NCBI GenBank assembly: GCA_039619475.1 | Contig: CM077115.1 | Span: 420,368,557 to 420,432,556 of the forward strand | Length of the DNA stretch: 64,000 nucleotides | Reading direction: 5' to 3' | Origin: Icerya purchasi | Taxonomy: Eukaryota > Arthropoda > Insecta > Hemiptera > Monophlebidae | Shown here: piece after piece, positions 33,362 to 45,544 of the stretch | How the letters are laid out: every line of letters starts with the position of its first letter | Position numbering within the stretch: the stretch's first letter is position 1 | The notes under the pieces: model-generated | Database searches by the model: none | What the model saw: the letters and a program-made list of their open reading frames with translations, nothing else | What the model was told of the DNA's origin: nothing | Made by a program: the position numbers and the translations under genes

Positions 33362-34292
33362 AAGAAAAAAAAATAAATAGTTGTGCTTCTTTGTTAACGC
33401 TTGTATACCATGTATATATGTGTTTCTTGTGTTCCTTAAATTATCGGTATGAGACTTGATACGTCATTTACGCTCACCTACCACGCGTCTGGACATACAC
33501 ATACACCTGCCGAAGACACTTTGTACAGGGATCACGTTTTGTAGGCCTTCGTATTTTCGTGTGTGTGTCTTTCAGAGAAACTTTGAGGGTATTACGATTA
33601 ATGGCCATGCCATTTTCTGGAAAATATACCCTCATAATAATAACTAAATAGCTAACCGCCTAACCAATGTCGTGCGGCCGGAAAACCTACTAATTTCTAC
33701 GCTACTACGTGCGTATCGAGACGGTGAATATGTACCTTATACTTAGCCTTATTATCCTTCGTAAAATGATGATGATAAACTATCTTTCAAAAGAAGAAAA
33801 TTTCATTTTTAAACAATTCCTGAGTAAGCAATTTAAATTCTCTGCGGCCTGCCATTGTCGAAAATAACCTTTGACTTGATTCCTTTTGTTCTTTCGCTAA
33901 TGCAAAACTAGTCCTGCAAATCATATAAACTGCGACTGAAAATTGTTTTTCAATAAAGTTTTCAGACTCAAATACAGAAACAATCGTAAGCATTGGTTGT
34001 GGGTAACGACTGTCTTTTGACTGGAAAAGTATCGAAAATTTTTCGACTAGATTTTTTGCTTTTTCCCCTAAATGTTGGTTGGTTTTTCATTATAATTTAA
34101 AAGTGTTTTGATTTTCTGTTTAAATTAAAAGTTATTTTTTAGTGAAAAGATTTATATCAGAAGCGGCATTTAACTTTTTTATCCAGGAGCGCATTATTAA
34201 CTGTCGTCTTAAAGGGTCTTGTCTTTGTCAACCGCTGGTGCTGCGAAAGATTACAAATATATCTTATGCTATAATATAGACAATTATTGTAC

Positions 34293-34295
<3 letters not shown>

Positions 34296-34344
<49 letters not shown>

Positions 34345-34354
34345 TTATATATAC
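34296..34354. repeat. (AT)n / TTTATA microsatellite
   Basis: About 40 bp of TA followed by TTTATATA units. Confidence 0.95.
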
Positions 34355-34359
34355 AGAAA

Positions 34360-35575
34360 CGGCTTTAACGATCTCAATGAAGTTTATGAATAGAGATTTT
34401 TAGGTCCAAGAAATTGATCGGTCAAAACTCCATCTTCGAAAATATACCAATTAAACAAGTAATTCAAAAAAAAGAATCAACCAATTTCCGTTTTAATCAT
34501 CATTGTACTTTTAAGGTTTATTAGGAAGTAAGAAATACGTTTACCTATACGCTTATACAACGGTAAAAACAATAGGTTTATTTATCATGGTCAATAACAA
34601 AATGAAGACAGATATCTGCTGTTGACTGCTTTGCAAATTTAGAATGGATCTCAGAATCCATTGGTTACTAGTTACAATCTTATTAAATCAACAATTTTCG
34701 TTATATGTAGATACATATCGGTGCAATCCCATCTGATTGGAGAGTATGTTAACCTTAACTACAACAGGATTCTTTTTAAATCTGGGAAATATGAAATCTC
34801 GCATTTTTACTATCAAATTTCTCGTTTTATAACAGGAAAGTGATGTTTTCAGCCTACATCATGACAGTAATTTACTGGTCTTATTACTGCAACTAGCAGA
34901 ACGATATTTTTTATACTGGCAAACAGTGTCAGCTTTTAAACATGTGAAAGTTCTCATTACCCTCACATAAACACAACGCCATTAATACTGCTTGTTAGAG
35001 TTTAGAAGCTGTGCAGAATACATAGATTCGTATGTACTAACAGGAAAAGTAGGTATGCATAGAACAGTTTTTAGACGTATAACATATATAATGCAGAATA
35101 AGCAAATCTCATTGCTGTGGTGTCTGCAGGAACAGGTAATGGCCAGTAGCATCCTTGCCTAATAACTATTATCATTACTACTCAGTACAACAAATCCTGT
35201 TTTGGCATGCCTCTCATATAAGTTCTAAATGTAAACAATTTTAAAATGACCATTATCATTCGGTTACTGATGTTATATATTTTTTATATTACACGAATTC
35301 ACATTTCACAAAAATATATAACATTATCTAGATTATAAAAAACACTAAAAAGTGAACCACTAATACATATAAAAACAATAAATACAATAAAATAGTCCGG
35401 CCGGTTTCGTCAATTGTTCGACATATTCATGGACATACCTATAACACATAAGTTCCCCAGCAAATACAGTTGTACTGCTCATATATTATCGAACCTGCTT
35501 GTGCCATCATCTTAACTGCATTCCTTCATAATTTCTCTTCTACTCACTGATACAATATTTGCGCTAACTCATAGC
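34360..35575. other. Intronic, no gene seen
   Basis: AT-rich intron. No endonuclease-domain coding is recognisable upstream of the RT copy that begins near 35580. Confidence 0.4.
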
Positions 35576-35680
35576 CATTGTCATTCCACCTTCAGATCCT
35601 ATCGCTCTAATCCTACAACCCAAAATTTTCTGGCCCATAAACAAGTCAACGCCAGGACTAAGTTTATTCTTAAAGCCGTG

Positions 35681-36979
35681 TAAAAGGCCTCTTGGAAGAA
35701 ATTCTGCTCTTCCTTTTCTAGAAATACCCCTCTCTCACATATTTGGAGGTTGGTTCGAGCTTTTAAATCCCCATCCGCTGAACGTCCTTCTCTTTCTAAT
35801 GTATCTGAGGATAGCCCAATATCCTTCATTGATTCTGTCGCTCCTGCTTACGTTCCTTCCTTTGACGAACTGTACTCCAGCACCTCTCCGCAAATCTCTT
35901 CCCCTCCTTCTCACTTCCTCACTTCGGCTTTCAATCTTAATGAATTATTATCTGTTTTATCCAAATCTTCTAGCCCTACTCCAAGCCTTGATGGTATACC
36001 TTATCTTGCTCTTAAAAATCTATCTGACCTATCCCTAAACTTTCTTCTCAATCTTTTCATTTCTTTCCTTTCCAGGGGTTCAATCCAACCCTCTTGGAAT
36101 TCTTTCATCATTGTCCATATTTCTATGAAAAGTTCTTCCTTACGCCTCATCTCCTTGGCATCCTGCATCAGAAAATTGTTTGAGGGTATGCTAAACAAGG
36201 TCTGGTGGTTGGAACACCATAATGTGCTTCCTAACAATATGTTCGGCTTTCGGCCGGGTATCGGCCCTCCTGATTGTATCAGTCTTTTTATGTCTCATTT
36301 ATGTAAGTCTTTTATCCAAAAACATTACACTCTGGCTTCCTTCACTGATGTCTCCTGTGCTTTCGACAATGTTCATCTCCCAACTTTAAGAGATAAAATG
36401 ACAGCAATTAACATTCCAGTCAATTTCACTTCCCTTGTTATTAAGCTCATGTCCAATCGTTCTATCCAACTCTCTCCACCATTATTTGACACTTCTAGAA
36501 AGGTTTTCTGCGGTCTTCCTCAAGGTTCCTCCCTCAGTCCTACTCTTTTTAACATTTATACTGCTAGTATCGCTTCCTTTCCTTTAAATTCCCACTCTTT
36601 ATTCTTTGCCGATGATATTTTTCTTTTTTCCTCTTCCCACGATATTGACGCAGCTAATGATGCTCTCAATTCGTCCCTCAATTTTCTTGAAAGAGCTCTT
36701 GCCTCAATTAACCTTTCGATTTCTCCTTCTAAGTCCTCCTGCGTTGTATTTACCCTTCGCCCTTATAACCCTGCTTCTGTTAATTTATCCTTAAATAGCA
36801 CAGCTCTTGCTCGTGTTAATTGCTTTCGTTATCTTGGCATCTTTCTCGGCAGTCGTCTGACTTTCTTCGAACATATCAAATATCATTCCTCCTCCTCTAC
36901 TAAACGGTTGAACCTGCTGAAGGCCCTGTCTCCGACTAAATGCGGTGGTAACCCTTTCATTCTGAATTCTTCTGTATAA
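35681..36979 (+). pseudogene. Reverse transcriptase domain (ORF2 part 1), broken
   Basis: The uninterrupted frame begins after an in-frame TAA (35681–35683) and spans about 430 codons. RT motifs are clear: DGIPYLALKNLS (fingers), FTDVSCAFDN with Asp at 36347 (motif A), GLPQGSSLSPTLFNIYTAS from 36512 (motif B), FFADDIFLFSS with the Asp pair at 36611–36616 (motif C), and FRYLGIFLGS. Catalytic residues are intact. The frame fails near 36945–36960, where a one-base shift is needed to continue into YKSIVRFKLDYCSFIYACAS, and it then meets TAA. Function when alive: target-primed reverse transcription. Confidence 0.85.
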
Positions 36980-38369
36980 ATCCATCGTCCGCTTCAAGCT
37001 TGATTACTGTTCGTTCATTTATGCCTGCGCTTCCAAGTCGCGTCTTTCTAAACTTGATGTGATCCAAAATTCTTGCCTTAGACTCTGTTTCGGTGCTCTT
37101 AAATCCTCTCCTATTCCAGCACTACTTGCTAAATCGAATGCTCCTCCCCTATCTATTCGCAGATCTTATTTAGGCTATCGCTTCCTTACTAAACGTCTTT
37201 CACTCTCATCTTCTTCTCTCATTTTTTCCTACCTTTCAATTTCTCGGAATTGGCGTTTTGTGCCTAGGAAAATTCCTATCCTGTCCCTTATTTCTCTCCG
37301 TCTTAGTTCATTTTGGCCGTATACAATTTCCTTCAATAGTCTGCCTTATTTCTCCTTTAACTTCAGTGATCTCTGCCATCCTTCCGGAGTATTTATTTTG
37401 CCTACACTTGCAAAATCTCTCCCTCCAGCTATAATTAAACAGGAATTCCATACTATTGTCAATTCTCTCTTCCCTTCCCATATTAATATTTTCACTGATG
37501 GTTGTAAGGGGCCTGATGGGGTTGGTGCTTCTTTTATTCTTCCAGATTATAACTTCTCTGAATCCTTCTGTCTTCCTTCTGTCTGTAACATATTTACAGC
37601 CGAGCTAATGGCTATTTTACGTTCCATTATTTCTGTCTCCTCCAATCGTCTTTCTTCCCAGTTTCTGATCATATCCGACTCCATGAGTGCTCTTCAAGCC
37701 ATCTCTTCTCCTCTTCCTAATCATTCCTGTGATTTTACTATTCTCCGCATACGTTCTCTCATTCGGACTCTCTCTTCTCTCCATGGGATCCATATTGACT
37801 TGCTGTGGGTTCCTGGGCATTCTGGCATCTCAGGTAATGAGATGGCTGATTCTTTGGCTCGGGTTGCTGCTTCTTCTACATTCTTCTTCAAAAAAATCGC
37901 ATCCTCTAATCTCTTGCCTTTGTGTAAATATTTCCATCTCAGATGTTGGTCGAATATGTACCCTTCTTCCTTTTCTAATTGTCGCTCTTTTTATCTGTCC
38001 GTACAGCCTAATCTTCCTTCAAATCCTAGGTTCCTTCTGTTTCCTTCACTTCCTCGTTCTGTTGTTGTCTCCATTGTGCGTTTGCGCTTTAACCATTCCT
38101 TGCTGCCTTCCTCACGCTTTCGCCTCTCGTTGACCTCTTCCCCATATTGTCCTCTTCATTCAAATGATGCGCTTGTTTGTGACGCTGATCACGTTATCTT
38201 TGAGTGCTCTACTCTTTCGGTGGAGCGTTCGGCTCTGTATTCCCACTTGCTTGGGCTGGGGCTTCCTGCTCCTTTTTGTGCTCGTTATATCCTGTCTTTT
38301 CCTTCTACACTTATTATTCCCTTCATTGTTTCCTTCTTATTAACGATAGCTGATCGTCTCACTATATAA
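36955..38369 (+). pseudogene. Connection, RNase H and zinc-knuckle tail (ORF2 part 2)
   Basis: The second frame is open from about 36960 (YKSIVRFKLDYCSFIYACAS) to TAA at 38367–38369. RNase H catalytic residues are all present: IFTDG (Asp at 37497), FTAELM (Glu at 37602), ISDSM (Asp at 37677), WVPGHSGISGNEMADSLARV (His at 37818, Asp at 37848). The tail YCPLHSNDALVCDADHVIFE is a degenerate Cys-His knuckle shared by all fragments of this family here. Only the frameshift just upstream separates it from RT, so inactivation is fairly recent. Confidence 0.85.
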
Positions 38370-38883
38370 CTTTCGTTTTCCTTTAATTGTTTCTGGGTGA
38401 AGGTCCTTGGTTGACGATCCCAATTAAAAAAAAAAAAAAAAAACACACCCACGCACAACGGAATACAAACGAAAATGTGAGTCGTTGCAAAATGATGTTT
38501 TTTGCTATTGCGTGCTATGAAAGTCAGTTTATGTACAAAACAAAAACAAGTAAGACTGCTCATAACATAAACATAAACATGTGTGATTTAGCTAAAATTA
38601 TGCATCTTTACTTAATTATTGTATCTTTAGTCTGCATTAACAGTGGCGATGATGGTAGGTTGTTGTAATACATTCACATGTGCATGTGCACAGACATGCA
38701 CAATACATACACCCACATTAAATAGCTTTTAAACTTTTAACACGTAATACTTTTTTCTCCCTGGCCCGGCGTAAAATCATTTGGCCATCAACCAAACCTT
38801 TCATTTATATTAACTACCCTTTTATTAATTTCTTTTTTTTTTTAATATAAAATAATAATAATATTATTTTATATATTATCTTT

Positions 38884-39050
38884 TGAGCGTGCCAGAGGCT
38901 TTTACCCAACAACTACAGAAATTATGGAAAAAGTTAAATAGAGAGACGGTTAGAAATAGAGCTTAGGAAAGATTGAAGTACAGGAATTATATCTGGAGAT
39001 GAAAAGGATCCATTGGAAGAATTTTAAGAAGTAGGGAGACCCATTTCAAC
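38884..39050 (-). mobile_element. 3' end fragment of the RT–RNase H family (second subfamily)
   Basis: The minus strand matches the 3' end of the copy at 52050–52453: CCATCTCCAGATATAATTCC-like, AATTCCTGTACT, CTCTCTATTTAAC, TTTCCATAATTTCTGTAGTT, GTTGGGTAAAAGCCTCTGGC. Only about 165 bp remain. Confidence 0.75.
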
Positions 39051-39514
39051 TTTTCCACTCTACCACTTACTTTTCCATTATTATTATTATTACTATTATC
39101 ATTATTTGTGCCATTATAAAAACACAAAAAAAAGTTGCGGAACTTGCTTTTTGTAACAGACCTTTGCAACAACCATGGCCATCGTGGATCACACGGAAGC
39201 CGAAATATGATAAATAGAACTATAAACTGGCCATATCGTGACCAAAGTGCGACGAGCACTCGATCACAACTGAACAGTAAAAAGTTAGGAAATAAGCAAG
39301 GAAAAATGTAGCAGCACAGTGTTGTTATTTCGATTTTGTTTACCTTATTTGTTTATTTCCTTATATTTTCTCTCCACCATTTTTCCCCCTTCTTTAAATG
39401 TATATTATTATTATCACTATCATTATTATCACTACTAAATATTACATTTACTTTATAGTCTGAAATTTCTGTGCGCTATTTCATCTAACTGCACCGGTAC
39501 TATCCAAGAACTTT

Positions 39515-39760
39515 AAATAATGATCCCACTCCATCTAATAAACGTAAATAGTATTATCAACGCACGATCACCTGATGAAGCGAGTAAGGGAAAAATACAG
39601 TAAGGTGGAAACAAACCGCAGGTCTTTAAATCCTCCAAAAGGAAGACTCTGTCTCCGACTAGCGCCTCACAATTAAACAACAGATGATTAATTTCCTCAC
39701 GATAAACTATGCTAAAATGTTCATTACAGTTGGAATTATTTTTCCCTATTACTTCCAAAG
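39515..39760 (-). mobile_element. C-terminal tail of another non-LTR ORF2
   Basis: The minus strand reads VYREEINHLLFNCEALVGDR, then FLLEDLKTCGLFPPYCIFPL and LFTFIRWSGI. The E(x)xNHLLFxCxAL...R...L...FIRxSGI order is the end of LOA/R1-like elements. It differs from the other families in the window. Short and truncated. Confidence 0.5.
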
Positions 39761-40213
39761 TGTGCTCGCCTAGTGTTTTCCTTTGTTCATCTGTATATGT
39801 TTAGCCCCGGAATTATCGGCAACAGGTAAGATCAGTAAACCATATTAATATTAACCCTTCTTACACACAACGTCCGGGTAAAAATGACCCGATCAATCTT
39901 TGCATTATTGCCATGTAATACGGATTTTCGTTGAGAAAAATAAATAGGTTTGACTAGAAATATTCTAAGAAACATTTGGAACCACAAATGTAGAGTTTTC
40001 CGTTGCCTTTTTCCGATACTAGCTGTTAAGTAATTCCGTGAGATTTAAGAAACTGAACGAAATAAAACTATTCCTGCACAGATGAAAGACAGTTTTTTTT
40101 TTTCGTTTTTCCACTAATTATAATATATTTTCATCTTTTTCCCTTTTTTCTGATAATTGTTTATTTTGTCTAACAGCTTTAATAATAATTCTGTGAAATT
40201 ATTATATTTCCAG

Positions 40214-40353
40214 TTGCGCGATCCAAACTGTTTATTTTTAACCGAAAAGAATCAAATTCACGTGCAGATTGAATGGGGAGACAGTTACATATTGTTTCAA
40301 TCTACTTACCATAAATACGATGATGTGGTGCGATTACACAATCAACAAATGAG
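40214..40353 (+). CDS. Internal exon of the unrecognised + strand gene (exon c)
   Basis: Acceptor TTTCCAG ends at 40213; donor GAG then GTATATTATT follows at 40354. The 46 codons plus AG read LRDPNCLFLTEKNQIHVQIE, WGDSYILFQSTYHKYDDVVR, LHNQQM(R). It opens in phase 0, as exon b requires, and the leftover AG completes Arg with the first base of exon d. The intron from exon b is 26,960 bp. METDLMVKD|LRDPNCLFLTEKNQIHVQIEW is reminiscent of the last strands of MATH/TRAF domains (DLL.PN.GYL..DxLxIxVEV), but this is weak. The end leads into a coiled coil. Confidence 0.85.
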
Positions 40354-40879
40354 GTATATTATTATAGTGGAATATTTTAAATGAATTAATTTTAAGAACG
40401 TTTTAATTTTTTCTGTTCTGATTTAAAACCTTTCAATTGTGTTTACCGAACAATGCTGCAATATTGAAACCACTAAAAAACTTTTCACGATGGGAAGGGA
40501 GATATATTTTAGTCTTCCATAATTGCTTCAATTGTTTTCAGATATCTTAAAATTTGTTTATTTAACTCAAGCTGAATGCCCATTAAATTACAAAATTCAG
40601 CAAAAAATTTTAGTTTCTGTTAGTCGACACTACTGCAAGCACAGCGCATCCATTCCAGCGCACGTCGATACTAGTCCTAAGCACTCGTACACTTTCTGCT
40701 CTAGTATAATTCTTGTAAATCCATGGCTCACTCACCTCCAAGATTAGTACTGACGGCAGACAACTTTCACTAAAAGAACATCATTTAAATAAATCTAGCA
40801 AAAAAAAAAGTAACCTTGCCTTACCCTCTTCATTATTTTAGCCTTTTCGGACTCAACATCATAAAATTTAACAATAACA

Positions 40880-41900
40880 TTTTTTCCCCCTACCCTGGGC
40901 GCGCCAGCGGCCTTGACCCAACAACATGAAAAATTAAGAGATAGAACTAAATAACCAGGCAGTCAGAAATGGAAAAAATAAGGGATAGCAGCAACGGAAT
41001 AACTGAAGGCAATGGGAAGGAAAGGATATAGGTAGCGTTAAAGGTAGTAGGAAGACCCAAAGCTAAAAGTTGGGCGTAAAAAAGAAGCGTTTGTTAGAGA
41101 CTGCAGAACATTCGAAACGGATATGATTTGAATCACAAATACAAGCAGGCTCAGAAGCGTGAAAAGAGCAGAAAGGAGAAGCAGACAAAGCGAATCGAAA
41201 ACGATAAGAAGTGAGTAGAAAATTATTGATTCTGTATCTAATTAAGGAATTAACCGTGGAACGACGACAGACAGGAATAGAATGAAACCAAGGCAGGAAA
41301 CGAAGAACCGGTTGAATAAGACGGTACTGCGAATAGCGATTGAAGAATAAAGATGGATACATGTCCAACCAAAGTCTGGAATGATTAGAACGTGATAGGG
41401 AAAGAATGTCTGAAGAAGGGAAAGAGTCAAGGAATAGACTATTGCAGGCGGCTGAGCGAGCTAAAGAGTCAGCTGAGTCATTGCCCTCAATATTGGAATG
41501 ACTAGGAACCCATAGAAAGTCTATGAAAATAGAACGGGACGGGAACAAAGAGGAGACGAGAGATCGAATAGAGCGGATGATACCGTCAGAAGAATGAGAA
41601 GGAGGGGTGGCTCGAAGTACGCCTTTAGAATCGGAAACGATCAGGAATTTGTGAACCCCACTTGTAGAGGATATAAAACGAATGGCACGAAGAATTGAGA
41701 TCGATTCGGCCGAGAAGATAGGGCAGAAAGAAGGAAGCCTGAACGACTCAGAATGCAGGAACGTAGGAAACGTATACGCACCACCCACGCACCTATCACT
41801 CTTGGAGCTATCCGTGAAGATTAAGACATGGGAAGAAAAGAAGAGTCCAGCAGCTGAAGGAATATTCGAAGATGACTACATTATACTACACGATTTCGTA
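40880..41900 (-). mobile_element. RNase H and tail of the RT–RNase H family, second subfamily
   Basis: A single minus-strand frame of 241 codons covers RNase H (SAESISILRAIRFISSTSG; LIVSDSKGVL; LWVPSHSNIEGNDSADSLAR) and the tail (SPFCSFHASEPACICDSNHI, RFECSAVSNKR). IFTDSSKSDRC lies just upstream in another frame. The His motif is PSHSNIEGN rather than PGHSGISGN, so the copy is diverged but open. The 3' end GTTGTTGGGTCAAGGCCGCT, GGCGCGCCCAGGGTAGGGGG is the subfamily signature shared with 38884, 52383 and 58250. Confidence 0.8.
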
Positions 41901-42139
41901 TTATCTCGTCTATAATTTCATTTTATTTTTATGCTTCGTCCATACGGTCATTCTTCAGGTTGTTTCTATTTGCGCGCGCACTGGGATTTCTATTATTTTT
42001 CTTTTGCTTTCCTGCGTTCGCGAATGATAATATATCCTTAGCCCCTTAAACATTGTTTTATCATCCTCAGATGTAGAGTAAACTTTAGTTGCCCGTTTTC
42101 TTCCATCGTCCTTAAAATATCAGTTGCGATCTACCGTTT

Positions 42140-43060
42140 GCACCGTTTGTTCAGCTGTAGACCTAATACTTTATTCGCAATTTATTTTATTACCTTCTTA
42201 ACAACTGGCTGGGCTTTTCCAATCTTTTTACTTTTTTTTGCGGTAGTTCCTTTGCTACTTTGTGGCCCATTTTTGCAAAAATTTTACTAACAATTGAATT
42301 CCTTAATCTTGCCAAATTCTCCACTTAGACACCTTTTTTCCAATATTTACCCGTTAAAGCTAATTAACATAGTACGTAATTTTTACTAGTGTGTGATCGG
42401 TATCCGCACCTAGTTATGTACTGTATTCGATTTCTGTAGTGTTCTTTCTCTGTTTATGCCGTTTGGTGCTTTTCAGCTATAAATGGTCTTTGATATGGCA
42501 TATAAAACCATGTATTCATTATTAAAATACGTTCCCGTTTATACATAAAAGTAAACTAAACGTTGACGACCGTAAACATTTTTTTTTCTTCCTATTCCAA
42601 AATCGCCTATTATAGGTGTTTCTTTTCTCCTTCACCGACCATTGCATTCCAATCACCCGTTATGATTGTGGTCGGCTCTCATTTCATTTAACAAAGTTTC
42701 TAATATCATCCGCTTCTGCAACTACCGTAGTTAGCATATAAACTTGTACGATCGATATATTTATTGGTTTCGCTAAGATGTTAATTTTTATCCCCTATAT
42801 CTAATGATACTAACGCCGATTAACGCATCCGCTATGTTGTACTTCTGCAAGAATATATAGCCATTCCTGTTTGGCATTTTTTTCACTTCCTAAACTTATA
42901 ATACGCATCTGCCTGTTTGAAAATCCTTCTTCAATCTATTTCCAGTAATCCTAATATGTCCAATTTATATTTTAACTTTCTTTTACAATTCACGTAGTCA
43001 GACCAATTTTAGATCCGTACTGGGGGGTTTCGCTTGCTACAGACTCCATGACTAATTCTT
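42140..43060 (-). mobile_element. RTE/craft-like endonuclease domain fragment (degenerate)
   Basis: In pieces across frames the minus strand reads KRKLKYKLDILGLLEID, then IADALIG, PINISIVQVYMLTTVVAEAD, TIIITGDWNAMVGEGEKK and GADTDHTLVKI. These follow the order of the apurinic-type endonuclease of RTE/craft-like elements (LDILGI.E.RW; I.QVY.PT; TGDWNAxVGEG; GADxxSDHxLV). Stops and frameshifts are numerous. It may be from the same family as the RT tails at 19031 and 21575. Confidence 0.7.
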
Positions 43061-43945
43061 TTCCGACCTCATTCAGTTCCGCTCAATTGAACGACTTCGC
43101 GACGATTTAGCATGCATTAGCAGAATTTATTTTACGGCATGATTTTCCGTAACCTTCCGTGGAATTTTCTGTAAAGGTTTTAGCTGTATAAAGCGCTTTG
43201 TACACTCGCCTTCTTACTCTAGAGAGCAATATTCGTCAATCGGACAGAGGCACATTGTCACGAACAAGCTGTACTGACAGGAAAATGCTTAACGGTACTT
43301 AGTAGTGGTAATATTTTCAGACAAATGAACTTTCCTCCGCTTTCCCGTCAGCAATGTGTTGTAAGATTTACTTTAGCTTTCCTAATCAGCGCTGAGCCCG
43401 CCAAAATATATAGAAAATTACTACCCTGCTCGGCGTGGACGTGCAGAATTCGCGCGGTCGTTGTTTAGTTCTCCGTCAGTCGGACCAGCACCATATGACG
43501 TTACCACTTACTGGAAAAGGTAACTCTAATTACAACAACCGATGCCCCGCAGTGCGTTTCCAAAATTACGTAAAATTCCAAATAATGTAAAATATTTTTT
43601 CTGTTTGTTCACCAACTCTACCTAACTATTGATATTATTCTGTCTCAATTATTATTGGAACTAAGCGCACCACGGCGGATGCGTGCCATCATATTCCACA
43701 GAATATTAACGGTAGACCTAAAAATGTATATTATTTATACGTATTGAAGGTTTTTTTATTAATATTTGAATTATTTTTCTCTATTATATAAACAACATCG
43801 CATCATAAGCGCTTTATATTAACACATGATTTTCGCGAAACCTTCAAACGCATCGCAGTGTCGTCCAAAATCTCTGGACGATACATTACATGTATTAGAA
43901 TGAAAATAAAAAATCAATTTCACAGATTAGAAAGGACTAAAATTT
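43060..43945. other. Intronic, no gene seen
   Basis: No supported feature in this part of the last intron. Confidence 0.4.
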
Positions 43946-43946
43946 C

Positions 43947-44141
43947 CTAAATTTTAAACGAAATTTTCAAAGTATGTTCCGTTCTTACGTTTTATTTTTA
44001 ATTTTTTAAATTTCATAAATTTTCAAAGTATGTTCTGTTCTTACGTTTTATTTTTAATTTTTTAAATTTCCTAAATTTTAAACGAAATTTTCAAAGTATG
44101 TTCCGTTCTTACGTTTTATTTTTAATTTTTTAAATTTTCAA
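43947..44141. repeat. Tandem repeat, three units of about 55–70 bp
   Basis: TTTTCAAAGTATGTTCCGTT followed by CTTACGTTTTATTTTTAATT, TTTTAAATTT occurs three times. The middle unit lacks the CCTAAATTTTAAACGAAA spacer and has TTCTG for TTCCG. Confidence 0.95.
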
Positions 44142-44449
44142 CTAGTGTGCTTATATCTCTACAAACTGCCTTCGTTATTATAGAGGAACATGCGCAAATG
44201 TATCACTAGTAATCGAAAATACGTGTAAATGTGTGCGCGTTTATATGTGTAAATATATGAATGACTAATGACAAAAATTTGTTGAATCACGATAACAGGT
44301 ACGGTTCCGTAACATCGAATGAGAAACAAAATATGCGTTATGTTATAAACTTTAAAGAAATAACGGTCGAAAATAACTATTAACATTCCCGCTCAAGCGT
44401 TTATAGCAATTATTAAAACCAATCCAGAACTGAAGAAACAAGATCGGTG

Positions 44450-44770
44450 CTTTTTGGGGGGGGGCTTGGCCGACCAAGGGCAGCTACTCAGGACAATTGG
44501 GCTAGATTAGAGATTAAATTTTAATCCGGTCAGAAATCGATGACAGAAAAGAGACAAGAATAGGAACCACATTGGATGACGGCAAAGCTAAGATATAGGA
44601 AGCACTATATGGAGTACGAAAATTCAGCTTTAACAGCTGAATGTACAGGATATTACGTTCGGAGGAAAGACTGGAACATTCAAACAACACGTGGTCAGGA
44701 TCACAAACGAAAGAACAGTCATTAAAATGCAAAGGACAATAAGGGGATGGGAAAAGAGCAAAACGATACC
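44450..44770 (-). mobile_element. 3' tail fragment of the RT–RNase H family
   Basis: The minus strand reads CPLHFNDCSFVCDPDHVLFE, CSSLSSERNILYIQLL, SYILALPSSNVVPILVSFLS and ISDRIKI then a stop, closely parallel to the end of 35580–38443. It begins at about 44455 with a G9–10 run on +. Confidence 0.85.
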
Positions 44771-45333
44771 AAGCGTATACTGTTATTATAAATATTTATG
44801 TGATAAATCGGTTAACGAACACTATCGATAGTTCAGTCTCAGCATGGACGTTGCTGTACCGCGTTACCGTGATTTAAGGTGTAGAAACCAGCTCATTTTA
44901 GCAATGTTATTTTCTTCATTGCCGATTTCCGTCAGTGCAAAATAGTGTAAATTTGTCTTCGGCCGATTGTGTAAAATAACTTTTTTCTCTTTGCATTACC
45001 ACGAAAATCTATAACACAGACTCTTAGCCAATGTTATATCGGCTTAAGTATCACTCGAACTATACACCGGATTACTTATTAAAATTATGTAATTAAAAGG
45101 GCAATCTCATAAATCAGTGGTGCGCAAGTACTTCTGATACTACAGATTGACTACGCTATTAGCCAATCGACGAAATATTTTCCTTTTTAACAGGAAATTA
45201 CGAACGTATAAATATAATTATTTTATTTATGAAAGTAATTTTAGTTGTATTTTATTATTAACATTACCGAACGCGTACTATTATAATACTATTGGAAAAT
45301 TAAGAAAAACTGTATTTGTTTGTTTCGATGCAG

Positions 45334-45544
45334 AAGAGAAATTAGCACGCTGCAGTCGGAAAACTACAGCTTGGAACGGCAGTTGGTCAGTTATCAAAAA
45401 ACCATAGCCTACGCGCATTCCAGGGGTAATTACTCGGAAGATCTTACGGTGGACAGTCGTGACGAAGAAGAGCGCGGTTACTACCGAGGCAAGGACTATT
45501 CCCTAGGAGACCGAACGCTATCAACGGACACAGACTACGCCTGA
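45334..45544 (+). CDS. Last supported exon of the unrecognised gene (exon d), to first TGA
   Basis: Acceptor TTTCGATGCAG ends at 45333. The first base completes Arg, then REISTLQSENYSLERQLVSY, QKTIAYAHSRGNYSEDLTVD, SRDEEERGYYRGKDYSLGDR, TLSTDTDYA and TGA at 45542–45544. Heptad-like spacing (I..L...N..L...L..Y) continues from QQMRR in exon c and suggests a coiled coil, followed by a charged disordered tail with potential phosphosites. The GC content is high and ends abruptly in AT-rich intron upstream, but continues well past the TGA. Joined exons a–d encode about 250 residues. A mature protein must also have an upstream part not found here. Function unknown. Confidence 0.85.

Larger units (their letters stand above)
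35580..38443 (+). mobile_element. Best copy of the RT–RNase H non-LTR family (5'-truncated)
   Basis: The element runs from about 35580 to a poly(A) run at 38427–38443. It carries RT, RNase H and a C-terminal Cys-His knuckle, the plan of I-group (R1/LOA/I/jockey) non-LTR elements. The apurinic endonuclease domain and ORF1 are missing, so it is 5'-truncated. The 3' untranslated segment (TTTCTGGGTGAAGGTCCTTG, GTTGACGATCCC, then A-run) recurs in related form at 50370–50423 and 52920–52991. It sits in sense orientation within the largest intron of the host gene. Confidence 0.9.

Noticed and set aside
45542..45544. Selenocysteine TGA
   Set aside because: No SECIS-like hairpin or redox motif context was recognised, and many insects lack the pathway; readthrough or a nonsense allele is simpler.
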